NCBI GenBank assembly: GCA_016200585.1
Contig: JACQEN010000008.1
Location: forward strand, 1-38,806
Origin: Deltaproteobacteria bacterium
GTDB taxonomy: Bacteria; Desulfobacterota; Binatia; HRBIN30
Reading direction: 5' to 3'
DNA: 38,806 nucleotides
How positions within the stretch are numbered: position 1 is the stretch's first letter; each line of letters starts with the position of its first letter. This document shows positions 31,638 through 38,806 of this stretch, piece after piece. A model generated the notes under the pieces. It was not told the DNA's origin. It did not search any database and was given only the letters and a program-made list of their open reading frames with translations. The position numbers were made by a program, and so were the translations under genes.

Positions 31638-32578
31638 GCATTCTCCTGGCGCAGGCCGAGCTCGACCAGCGGCAGCGGGCGGTGGCGCAAAGCGTCGAGC
31701 ATCCCGCGAACCTTGGACTCGACCCCGGCGTGCTCGCCGCTGAGGCGGCGGCGAATGTATTGCAGCGGCACCGTCGCAAGCTGAAAGGCGAGAAATTTCA
31801 GCTTCTGCAGCGGCGTTGCGTGTTTGCGAACGTAGAGAACCATGTTGCGCCCGGCCAGATACTGGCGCGGTGTAACGTAGCCCTTTCCCCCCGAGCTGCG
31901 ATGACCTTTGTGATAGATCCGCGGCTCCGGACTGTAGACCACCCGCAAGCCTTTGGCTCTGGCCACGGTGCACCAGTCGACGTCCTCGTGATAGGCAAAA
32001 AACTCTTCATCAAAGAGCCCGACCGTTTCCAAAGCTCGACGGCTCATGAGCATGGCCGTACCGGGAACCCATTCAACGTCGAGCTGTTGATCGAATCGTC
32101 CGTCATCGAGTCCATAGTACCCGATCAGGCGAACCAGACCTTGGCGGTACGTCACTTGGCCGTAGGCCACCCAAACGCGTCCTGGATCGTCCCAGGCAAC
32201 GATCTTTACCCCGAGCACGGCGATCGCGGGATCTTCTTCCACGACTGCAATTGCCTTGTCGAGCACGTCGGGTTCAACGATGGTATCGTTGTTGAGCACG
32301 AAGACGTAGTCGTGCCCCGAGGCAAGGGCAGCACGTATTCCGACGTTGTTGCCGCCCGCGTAACCGAGGTTTTCACCGGTCTCCAGATACGTCACCGCAG
32401 GGAACGCCCCCAGAATTTGCCGGCGCGGAGAGGTTCGTGAACCGTTGTCGACGACCACAAGCTCGAAACGCGGATAGGTCATTCGACTCAAGCTAGCCAG
32501 ACACTCGAGCGTATCGTCGGTGCCGTTCCAGTTGAGCACGATGACGGCGACGCTCGGCGTGCGCTCAGGTACCGGCAC
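31634..32578 (-). CDS. GT2 glycosyltransferase
   Basis: A 314-residue GT-A glycosyltransferase of the same subfamily as its neighbours. Motifs are VAVIVLNWNGTDDTL, LVVVDNGSRTS, LGYAGGNNVGIRAA, FVLNNDTIVE and AYHEDVDWCTVAR. The ending VRGMLDALRHRPLPLVELGL follows the shared tail pattern. The start is GTG at 32578, because an excellent TGGAGGA site precedes it by five bases; it overlaps the upstream GT4 gene by 14 nt. An ATG at 32659 would overlap that gene by 95 nt and is less likely. The stop overlaps the methyltransferase start, so the two are translationally coupled. Confidence 0.92.
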   Translation of the reverse strand: MPVPERTPSVAVIVLNWNGTDDTLECLASLSRMTYPRFELVVVDNGSRTSPRRQILGAFPAVTYLETGENLGYAGGNNVGIRAALASGHDYVFVLNNDTIVEPDVLDKAIAVVEEDPAIAVLGVKIVAWDDPGRVWVAYGQVTYRQGLVRLIGYYGLDDGRFDQQLDVEWVPGTAMLMSRRALETVGLFDEEFFAYHEDVDWCTVARAKGLRVVYSPEPRIYHKGHRSSGGKGYVTPRQYLAGRNMVLYVRKHATPLQKLKFLAFQLATVPLQYIRRRLSGEHAGVESKVRGMLDALRHRPLPLVELGLRQENA

Positions 32579-33671
32579 GCGATTCCTCCAGAGCCGAACG
32601 ATAGACTGCCAACGTCTGGCGCGCGGTTTCGTCCCAGCGATAGTGCCGAGCTCGTTCAAAAGCTCTTCGACGGAGCTCGTCGAGGGAAGGATCGCGCTGC
32701 AGGACGCGCCGCAGAGCCGCGCGCAGCGAATCGACCTGCAGCTCTGGCAACAGCACTCCGCCGCCTTCGACCAACTCCGTAACGGAGCTGTTGCGTCCGG
32801 CGATCACCAGGCACCCGCTTGTCATTGCTTCCAGGAGAGACAGACCAAAGCCCTCGTAGCTCGATGGGCTGCACAGTGCCAGCGCGCGACGGTACAGCAC
32901 GGCCAGCTGTTCATCCGTCACCGGCCCGAGATAGCGAACCTGCGGCGGCGGCCCCGTCAGGAAGGCCGGACGGTATCCAGGCCGCAGGCGCCCGCAAATC
33001 AGCAGCTCGACGGAAGACTTCTCCGCCAAGCCCGCAAATGCCTCCACGAGCATTTCGACGTTCTTGCGCGGCTGAATCGTACCAGCGTAAAGCAGGAACT
33101 CATTCGGCAGCCCCAGATCGAGTGCGATGGCCCCATCCATCGCACTTGGCTCAGGGTGAAACTGCTCGCCCGCAGCAAGGGGCACAACGACCACCCGCTC
33201 CGCCGCTAGTCCAAATCGAGCCATCAAATCGTCGCGACCGGACTGACTGTCGGCGATGACACGCAGAGCCCGGCGCACCGAGTATGGGGTGTGAGATCGA
33301 AGGTGCAGGCGTTGCAGAAACGAAAAGGTATGAGGATGCTCGTACACCGCCAGGTCGTGGACGGTCACCACCGCAGGCCCGCTGCCGAAGAACGGCAGGA
33401 TCCCCTTGGTTCCGTGGTAGAGGTCCACGGCGTAACGCCGAACCAGTTTGGGGACCAAAATTTGGTCCCAGAATGGCTGCAGGAACGGTGAGCCCAAAGT
33501 CGCACGGGCACATTCAAGATTGTCGGCTTCGACACCGAGCCGATCCGGGGCATCGGTGAAGACGACGAACTGGGTGGTTGAATCGACGCGCGTCAGAGCG
33601 CGTACGAGCTCCCTGGCGTATGTGGCCGGTCCGCCGACGACCCCGAGAATGGCACCGATTCCGATTCGCAT
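32565..33671 (-). CDS. GT4 glycosyltransferase
   Basis: A 368-residue retaining GT-B glycosyltransferase. The N-terminal acceptor domain opens with MRIGIGAILGVVGGPATYARELV. The C-terminal donor domain has LLYAGTIQPRKNVEMLVEAF, then SSYEGFGLSLLEAMTSG, with the E-x7-E pair contacting the nucleotide-sugar, and a following NSSVTELVEGGGVLL. The family includes mannosyl-, glucosyl- and rhamnosyltransferases using UDP-, GDP- or dTDP-sugars. The ATG at 33671 lies 21 nt after the upstream GT2 stop. It precedes the next GT2 gene with a 14-nt overlap, consistent with one transcript. Confidence 0.92.
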   Translation of the reverse strand: MRIGIGAILGVVGGPATYARELVRALTRVDSTTQFVVFTDAPDRLGVEADNLECARATLGSPFLQPFWDQILVPKLVRRYAVDLYHGTKGILPFFGSGPAVVTVHDLAVYEHPHTFSFLQRLHLRSHTPYSVRRALRVIADSQSGRDDLMARFGLAAERVVVVPLAAGEQFHPEPSAMDGAIALDLGLPNEFLLYAGTIQPRKNVEMLVEAFAGLAEKSSVELLICGRLRPGYRPAFLTGPPPQVRYLGPVTDEQLAVLYRRALALCSPSSYEGFGLSLLEAMTSGCLVIAGRNSSVTELVEGGGVLLPELQVDSLRAALRRVLQRDPSLDELRRRAFERARHYRWDETARQTLAVYRSALEESRAGT

Positions 33672-33692
33672 CGCATCACACCCGCGCCGTGT

Positions 33693-34601
33693 TCACTGTA
33701 TCGGCGGATTCGGTCCGGCAGGAGCCGCCATGCCGTCGGCCAGTCCGTGCATCAGGCTCGTTACGATATCGGCGCGGCCGCGCACGGCGTACAGCACGGC
33801 GCTTGCGGCCAGCAACAACGCGTAGGTCGGGGCAAGAAGGAGCCAGTCACGACCGCGCCCATAGCGGCGCATCAAGCGCAGCAAGTTGCGCGTCTTGAGG
33901 CGAGCGCTGAGTGGCGTCAAGCCGCTACGGAAACCGCGCATGCCGTCGTGCGTGACGATCGCTCGTGGATTGCAGGCAATGGCGAAGCTCTGTACGTGGG
34001 CACGCAGGCAAAGGTCGACCTCTTCGTAGTAGGCGAACAGACCCTCATCGAAACCGCCGACGACGCGTAACAGATCGCGCGTCAGCAGCATGACACAGCC
34101 CAGCACACCGCTTACCGGGTAAGCCGGAGGATAGGTGTGACGATGACGCAGAAGTGTGCGCGGCACGCAAAGAAGTCCGACGCTGAAACGCTCGCCGGCG
34201 GAGAGGACGCGATGCGACCGGCTGTCGAGGACCAGCGGGCCGACAATGCCGACGCGCGGATGGGCTACCGCGGTTTCAACCAACAGCGCCAGTGCATCGG
34301 GATAGAGGAACGTGTCTTGCGTCGCGATGAGCACCATTTCAGCATCGTTGCTCAACGCCAGCGCGCTCCCGGCGTTGTTGCCGCCGGCGTAGCCCCGGTT
34401 CTCGTCCAGAAACAGCAAGCGCACCAACGGATGCCGTGCGTAACGCTCTTGCAGGACGGAGCGCTCGTCGGACGACGAAGCGTTGTCGACGACGACGACG
34501 AACTTGTTCTCATGAGATTGAGCCAACGCCGAATCGATGCAGGCATGCGTCCGCTCGCCGCCATTCCAGCTGAGAACGACAATGCCGACACGTACGCTCA
34601 T
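33693..34601 (-). CDS. GT2 glycosyltransferase (most divergent of four)
   Basis: A 302-residue GT-A glycosyltransferase. Motifs are RVGIVVLSWNGGERT, VVVDNASSSDE, NRGYAGGNNAGSAL, the position equivalent to LLNND reading VLIATQDTFLY, and AYYEEVDLCLRAH in place of HEDVDW. It therefore differs from the three related enzymes in the donor/metal motif (TQD) and the catalytic loop. The C-terminal tail ends LMHGLADGMAAPAG, so the shared PLxxLGL ending is lost. The ATG at 34601 overlaps the upstream GT4 stop as ATGA. It may use a different sugar or have a more specialised acceptor. Confidence 0.87.
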   Translation of the reverse strand: MSVRVGIVVLSWNGGERTHACIDSALAQSHENKFVVVVDNASSSDERSVLQERYARHPLVRLLFLDENRGYAGGNNAGSALALSNDAEMVLIATQDTFLYPDALALLVETAVAHPRVGIVGPLVLDSRSHRVLSAGERFSVGLLCVPRTLLRHRHTYPPAYPVSGVLGCVMLLTRDLLRVVGGFDEGLFAYYEEVDLCLRAHVQSFAIACNPRAIVTHDGMRGFRSGLTPLSARLKTRNLLRLMRRYGRGRDWLLLAPTYALLLAASAVLYAVRGRADIVTSLMHGLADGMAAPAGPNPPIQ

Positions 34602-35755
34602 CGGGCACCGGTGCCTTGAAGAAGTGCGACGAGTCTCTGTGCTTGCAGCGACGGTGAAAAGCGGTTGGACATCAGGTCTGCGGCGCTGCCACCGAGACGC
34701 GAGCATAGCCCGGAGTCGCGGCTCAGCGTTCGAATCGCTTGAGCCAGGGCCGCGGCATCAACCGGCGGACAGAGCCAGATATTGTCGGCGTGCGCAAACA
34801 CTTCACGAATCGCCGGCGAGTCGGCGCTGATGATCGCACGTCCAACCGCGGCGCACTGATAGACCTTGTTGGGAATGACCATCTGCGCCTTCTGGCCGCC
34901 ACCGAAGATACCGAGGCAGATGTCGGCGCTTTGAATCAGATCCTGCAGCGACTCGTAGCGTTGCCACGATGACAACCGGACATTCACGAGCTTACGGGTT
35001 TGGACGAATTCCGCTGCGGCGGCTCTTTCCGGGCCATCTCCGGCAAGCTCGAATTGGATATCGCGATCATCGGCCAGCAGGGCGGCTGCCTCCAGTATGG
35101 TTCGAGTCCCATGTAGCGGGAGAAACGACCCGTAGAAGACGACGCGAGTAATGCCATCCGGCTGGCGCAGCGGCCGCGGACGAAACATCTCGTCGTCGCA
35201 ACCGAGGTACCATACGGAAGTCTGCGAACGGGGCAGGCGGAAAGACTGGACGACGAAATCGCGATGCGCTTCGGTGTCGAGGACGACGGTTGAGGCGGAG
35301 CGCAGACTGGCAGCGTCGAGTGCGTGCGCCAGGCGAGCGCGCAAGGACGTCGGCGGGTAGACTTGCCGATCGTCGATCAAGGTTTCCGTCAAGGTCACAA
35401 GCGGCGCAAAGACGATTCGTCGCTTCTCGCGCAACAACCGGCGCAGCAACAACATGTCGAGCTGCCCCTGGAAACCGACGACAAAGGCATCGATCCTGGG
35501 CAACGTCCGCAAGCGGCGCGCCAGGCGCCGCGCGCAACCCGCATAGCGGACCAGAAGCGTCGCGACATTGGCAGGGCCGAAGTAGCTGCGACTCTTGGTC
35601 TGCGCCGCTTCCCACAGAGGTTCGTGGCATTCGACGACTTCCGCTCCAGCCACGGTGCAGGCACGCATCAAAGCTCGGCTTACGGTGTACTGACGCGCAA
35701 AGGTGCCAAAAAAGCAGACCCGTTGCGGCGGCACCCCGGCGCCGCCGCAGCTCAT
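34598..35755 (-). CDS. GT4-type glycosyltransferase
   Basis: A 385-residue GT-B glycosyltransferase. The first domain opens RVCFFGTFARQYTVSRALM, and the donor domain has VVFYGSFLPLHGTRTILEAA, LAGDGPERAA and GIFGGGQKAQMVIPNKVYQCAAVGRAIIS, the usual sugar-nucleotide loop of this group. The ATG at 35755 shares its A with the TGA stop of the upstream polyprenyl-phosphate GT2 gene (TGATG), and the GT4 family N terminus begins close to it. A much longer open frame reaching 36340 is shadow sequence of the upstream gene. The stop overlaps the next GT2 start. The sugar is unknown. Confidence 0.88.
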   Translation of the reverse strand: MSCGGAGVPPQRVCFFGTFARQYTVSRALMRACTVAGAEVVECHEPLWEAAQTKSRSYFGPANVATLLVRYAGCARRLARRLRTLPRIDAFVVGFQGQLDMLLLRRLLREKRRIVFAPLVTLTETLIDDRQVYPPTSLRARLAHALDAASLRSASTVVLDTEAHRDFVVQSFRLPRSQTSVWYLGCDDEMFRPRPLRQPDGITRVVFYGSFLPLHGTRTILEAAALLADDRDIQFELAGDGPERAAAAEFVQTRKLVNVRLSSWQRYESLQDLIQSADICLGIFGGGQKAQMVIPNKVYQCAAVGRAIISADSPAIREVFAHADNIWLCPPVDAAALAQAIRTLSRDSGLCSRLGGSAADLMSNRFSPSLQAQRLVALLQGTGAR

Positions 35756-36777
35756 CAGGAGCGTCCCCCTTGCGCCCGCGATTGCGGCGTGTCGTCGGGC
35801 TTGGGGATCGACTCGATACCAGTTGACTGCTCGCCCAGCTCGATACGGCGAATGCGGAAGAGGACATCCTCGATCAGCGACCGATTGGCGGCAATGAGGT
35901 CGGCGACCAAGCCGATGAGCACCGTTTGAAAGCCGATGATGATCAGTAGCACGGTCAACATCAGCGACTGCAAATGTCCGCCGCCGTCGCCGCTCAAATA
36001 GAAGTACAAGAAACGCAAGCCAGGGAGGAGTCCCGCCACGATCATTGCGCCGCCGAGGTAGGAAAAGACCTTCAGCGGTTCGTACATGGCGTAGATCCGC
36101 ACGATGGTGGCGGCGGACCGTTTGACGTACTCCCAGAGACTCTGGAACAGCTTGGAACCGCGCCGCTCGGGGTTGGTGGTTACGGCGACATGGGTGATCG
36201 GAAGCTTCTTCTTGCCGGCTTGGATGATCGTTTCGAGCGTGTAGGTGAAGTCGGTGATGACGTTGAGGCGCATCGCCGCGTCGCGGGTCAGCGCACGAAA
36301 CCCGCTGGTGGTATCGGGGATTTCCGTCCCAGAGAGCCAACGAACGACCCAGCTGCCGTAGTGTTGGAGCAGGCGTTTGTAGACTGAGAAGTGCTTGACG
36401 TTGCGCGGGTCGCGGTCGCCCACCACCATCTCGGCCTGGCCGTCGATCAGCGGCTTGATCAAACGCTCGATGTCTGCCGCGTAGTATTGATTGTCACCGT
36501 CGGTATTGACGATCAGATCGGCGCCCAAGCGCAAGCAAGCGTCCAATCCAGCACGAAACGCCCGCGCCAGACCGCGGTTATTGGAGAAATGCAGAATGTA
36601 ATCAGCGCCGTTGAGGCGTGCGACCTCGGCCGTTCGGTCGGTCGAGCCGTCGTCGATGACCAAGATCTCGACTTCGTCGACGCCGCGTACCTGGCGCGGT
36701 AGTTCCTGCAGTGTAACCGCAAGGTGCTGCTCTTCGTTGAAGCACGGCACCTGGATAATGAGCTTTCGCCACGTCAT
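35755..36777 (-). CDS. Polyprenyl-phosphate-type GT2 glycosyltransferase with two C-terminal helices
   Basis: A 340-residue DPM1/ArnC-like enzyme. Motifs are IIQVPCFNEEQHLAVTL, LVIDDGSTDRT, the DxD NTDGDNQY, and TTSGFRALTRDA. Two transmembrane helices near the end (GGAMIVAGLLPGLRFLYFYL and LMLTVLLIIIGFQTVLIGLV) anchor it. This group loads a sugar onto polyprenyl phosphate, providing the donor for GT-C enzymes such as the two membrane transferases in the locus. It is the first gene of the large minus-strand operon, and its ATG at 36777 is near the divergent membrane protein gene. No ribosome-binding site is strong. Confidence 0.9.
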   Translation of the reverse strand: MTWRKLIIQVPCFNEEQHLAVTLQELPRQVRGVDEVEILVIDDGSTDRTAEVARLNGADYILHFSNNRGLARAFRAGLDACLRLGADLIVNTDGDNQYYAADIERLIKPLIDGQAEMVVGDRDPRNVKHFSVYKRLLQHYGSWVVRWLSGTEIPDTTSGFRALTRDAAMRLNVITDFTYTLETIIQAGKKKLPITHVAVTTNPERRGSKLFQSLWEYVKRSAATIVRIYAMYEPLKVFSYLGGAMIVAGLLPGLRFLYFYLSGDGGGHLQSLMLTVLLIIIGFQTVLIGLVADLIAANRSLIEDVLFRIRRIELGEQSTGIESIPKPDDTPQSRAQGGRS

Positions 36778-36888
36778 TGCTTAGGAAGAACGAGGGTTGC
36801 ACTCAACCCGGAGAGAGTCAAATGAAAGCGATCAACACGGCGGTTTGACGGTGGACTAGAGGCCTCGATAGAAGCGAGGGTAAGAAAC

Positions 36889-38806
36889 ATGTCGATATTC
36901 TGGCTCCTCCCGGCAGCGTGGCTGCTGCTCTACGCGCCCGGACGCTACCTCGCTCGCTGGTTGGGGAGCGCGCCGTCGCCGCCCTTGGCGGCTGTTTTGT
37001 TGAGCACCAGCCTCGCTTCATTCCTGGGTCTCGTACTCGCCGAAGCGGGGATATTCTCGACGCTAACCCTGTTGGTCGTTCTGGGGGGGATTACACTCCT
37101 GGCGGCAACCAAGCGAGAGCAGGAGCCGCGGGCCTACGGAACGACCGGCATCATCGGTTGGGTCGTCTTGGGAGTGTCCTTCCTCTGGCTGACTCCGCCC
37201 CTGGACACTTCGATGCTGGCCGCGGACTCTCCCGGATATCTTGCAAGCGGCACCTTCCTGGCGCGCAACGGATCGCTGGTCGTGCATGACCCGACAATGG
37301 CCCACCTCGACATCGACACCAAGCGCATCTTGTTTCCGAGTGTCGCGGCGGACTGGGGCTCGCCGCCCTATCTGCGGCTGCTTGGAAGCATGGTTCTGCG
37401 CAGCCTAGATACCGACGAAGTTCTGCCAGCCTTTCACCATCTGCTGACGGTATGGGTAGCGCTTGGCAATGACCTTCTCGGCAGCGGGCACGCTGAGTGG
37501 ATCCTCACGCTCTTTGGCTCCCTCAGCATGTGGACCATCTACAGCTGCGTAGGCGCGACACTCGGCGGCACAAGCGCTGTGGCCATCTGGATCGCCTTGC
37601 TGCTGTCGGCACCGCAATACTGGTATTCGCGCTTCTTGATGCCGGAGGTGCCGGGGCAGTTCTTTGTTTGGGGTGGTCTGTGGGCGCTGACCCAGGAAGA
37701 GCACCTGGGCAAACGCTCGGCCGCAGTCGTAGCCGGCGTGGCTTTCGGAATTGCTGGAATCATGCGCTTGGAGAACGCCCTCTTCGTGGCCGCGGCACTG
37801 TTGGCGAGCGCCTGGGCGATGCCCGCAAGCGAGTGGCGCTCCCGGCGCTGGATGGTAGGCGTGTTTCTGCTGCTCTCAGCTCACCTGGCATGGCATTCGA
37901 CGGTCTTTCGTACTCACTACTTTGGAAACGTCCAAACGTTCTTTCGCGACGTGGCTGGCGGCGGCGTTTGGCCGTGGGCAGCCGGATTGCTCATCGGCGC
38001 AATTGCCATGACGTTTCGTAGAATCGTAACCAAGCCGCAGATTCGGACGTCGGTTGCCTTTCTTATCCTGCTGCTCATCGGCTTGAGCACCGATGCGCGA
38101 CATGGGTTCGAAACGATTCGCCTACTCGTAACCTTCTGCGGACCACTGACGGTGTTCGTCGGACTTGTCGGAATCGTATTGTTGGTAAGCGGGTCACCGG
38201 ACCTTTCTTTTTTCGGAACCGTTTCATCGATGTTGATCGCTGTTGTGCTGGCACAGATGCTTATTCAAACGCACGCCGCGCCTGTTCCAATTTGGGCGAT
38301 TCGACGAACCGTCCCGGTACTGCTCCCCGCCCTGTACATCGGATGCTTGGCAATTTGCCGGCGCTTCGGGCGCCTATGGTTGATCCCTTTCGGTGTGTGT
38401 GTGGCAGCGGGCTTACCAACTTTTTTCACACTATGGTCGGAACCGTTGTACCGCGGTGGGCGCTACCACGTCGCGGCCTTGTCGACCCTCATTCCAACAA
38501 GATCGTGTGTGTTCATGGACGCGACCCTGACCGGAATCGGGTTGGCCCCAATGGTGTGGTCGGAAAGAGAAGCCCCGGTGTACCTGCTTGCGGCGAACGA
38601 CGCAGTTGTGAACGACCTACGCAGCAAACTGAGCGACTTTCCCGTGTATTGGCTCGGCCGAGGCGATCGCCCACCGCCCTCAGGCGATTCGTTCATTGTC
38701 CGACCAGTCGCGCGCTACGATTTCGACTATACGACACCAAAGCTGGAAGAAGGCGCATCGCCGCAAATGGTTACAACGATGCAGAGTAGCCTGGCGCTCT
38801 ACGAGC
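36889..38806 (+). CDS. Large multi-pass membrane protein, GT-C-like (3' end outside window)
   Basis: The frame starting with ATG at 36889 (preceded by GAGGGTAAG) stays open to the window edge, giving at least 639 residues. Ten or more hydrophobic helices are visible, beginning IFWLLPAAWLLLYA. A first loop rich in polar residues (AADSPGYLASGTFLARNG) resembles the acidic loop of GT-C transferases, and a GIAGIMRLENALFVAAALL helix is similar to the R-x-E-A-L-L helix of that group. The last visible part (about 540-639) is hydrophilic. It is divergent from the ten-gene operon and probably belongs to the same locus, as a glycosyltransferase or polymerase. The family is not certain. Confidence 0.72.
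   Translation, partial: MSIFWLLPAAWLLLYAPGRYLARWLGSAPSPPLAAVLLSTSLASFLGLVLAEAGIFSTLTLLVVLGGITLLAATKREQEPRAYGTTGIIGWVVLGVSFLWLTPPLDTSMLAADSPGYLASGTFLARNGSLVVHDPTMAHLDIDTKRILFPSVAADWGSPPYLRLLGSMVLRSLDTDEVLPAFHHLLTVWVALGNDLLGSGHAEWILTLFGSLSMWTIYSCVGATLGGTSAVAIWIALLLSAPQYWYSRFLMPEVPGQFFVWGGLWALTQEEHLGKRSAAVVAGVAFGIAGIMRLENALFVAAALLASAWAMPASEWRSRRWMVGVFLLLSAHLAWHSTVFRTHYFGNVQTFFRDVAGGGVWPWAAGLLIGAIAMTFRRIVTKPQIRTSVAFLILLLIGLSTDARHGFETIRLLVTFCGPLTVFVGLVGIVLLVSGSPDLSFFGTVSSMLIAVVLAQMLIQTHAAPVPIWAIRRTVPVLLPALYIGCLAICRRFGRLWLIPFGVCVAAGLPTFFTLWSEPLYRGGRYHVAALSTLIPTRSCVFMDATLTGIGLAPMVWSEREAPVYLLAANDAVVNDLRSKLSDFPVYWLGRGDRPPPSGDSFIVRPVARYDFDYTTPKLEEGASPQMVTTMQSSLALYE

Noticed and set aside
36822-36848. 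Eight-codon mini ORF (MKAINTAV) after GAGAGAG in the divergent gap
   Set aside because: Too short to judge and without attenuator-like structure; it could be chance.

Overview
The window is GC-rich chromosomal DNA from a Gram-negative bacterium. Gram-negative traits are an OmpA-type lipoprotein gene, a Wzx-type flippase and a surface-polysaccharide locus. Two secreted proteins carry signatures I associate with the uncultured Candidatus Binatota and other deltaproteobacteria-like soil or groundwater lineages. One is a dockerin-like tail (CPGDCNDD...VTVDE) on a sedolisin protease, the other a CGNG...GEECDDG cysteine-rich module. The phylum assignment is inference from protein style, not from a marker-gene tree. 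I see no rRNA, tRNA, CRISPR array, integrase or insertion sequence.

Region 1 (1-3600) is regulatory. It holds a histidine kinase truncated by the window edge and an overlapping NarL/FixJ-type response regulator. A second response regulator is broken by an internal deletion, and two small paralogous proteins of unknown function follow. Region 2 (3600-17700) is housekeeping and envelope: a sedolisin with dockerin-like tail, MeaB GTPase, a two-gene membrane unit, a cysteine-rich secreted protein, a small cold-shock-like protein coupled to a siroheme nitrite/sulfite reductase, a CopD-like membrane protein, a cupin, a YfhO-family membrane protein, a GNAT acetyltransferase, elongation factor P, and an OmpA-like lipoprotein gene frameshifted by a 13-bp tandem duplication.

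Region 3 (17749-38806) is a polysaccharide biosynthesis locus. Its left part holds wecB (UDP-GlcNAc 2-epimerase), a sulfatase-fold protein that has lost its catalytic residues, a radical SAM/SPASM protein, a methyltransferase, a second YfhO-family protein and a GT-C-like membrane protein. Its right part is one tightly packed minus-strand operon (36777 to 26249) of ten genes: a polyprenyl-phosphate-type GT2, two GT4 enzymes, four GT2 enzymes of one subfamily, a methyltransferase, a Wzx-like flippase and an OafA-type acyltransferase. Start and stop codons overlap at four junctions. The likely logic is stepwise sugar addition on a lipid carrier, methylation and acylation, then flipping. A divergent large membrane protein runs off the right edge. 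No initiating phosphoglycosyltransferase and no clear Wzy polymerase are visible.

The most unusual signals are the sulfatase-like pseudoenzyme beside a radical SAM gene, the EF-P with asparagine where a modified lysine or arginine normally sits, the 13-bp duplication in the OmpA gene, the deleted response regulator, and the pair of small uncharacterised paralogues. I did not find a clearly new multi-gene defence or mobile system.
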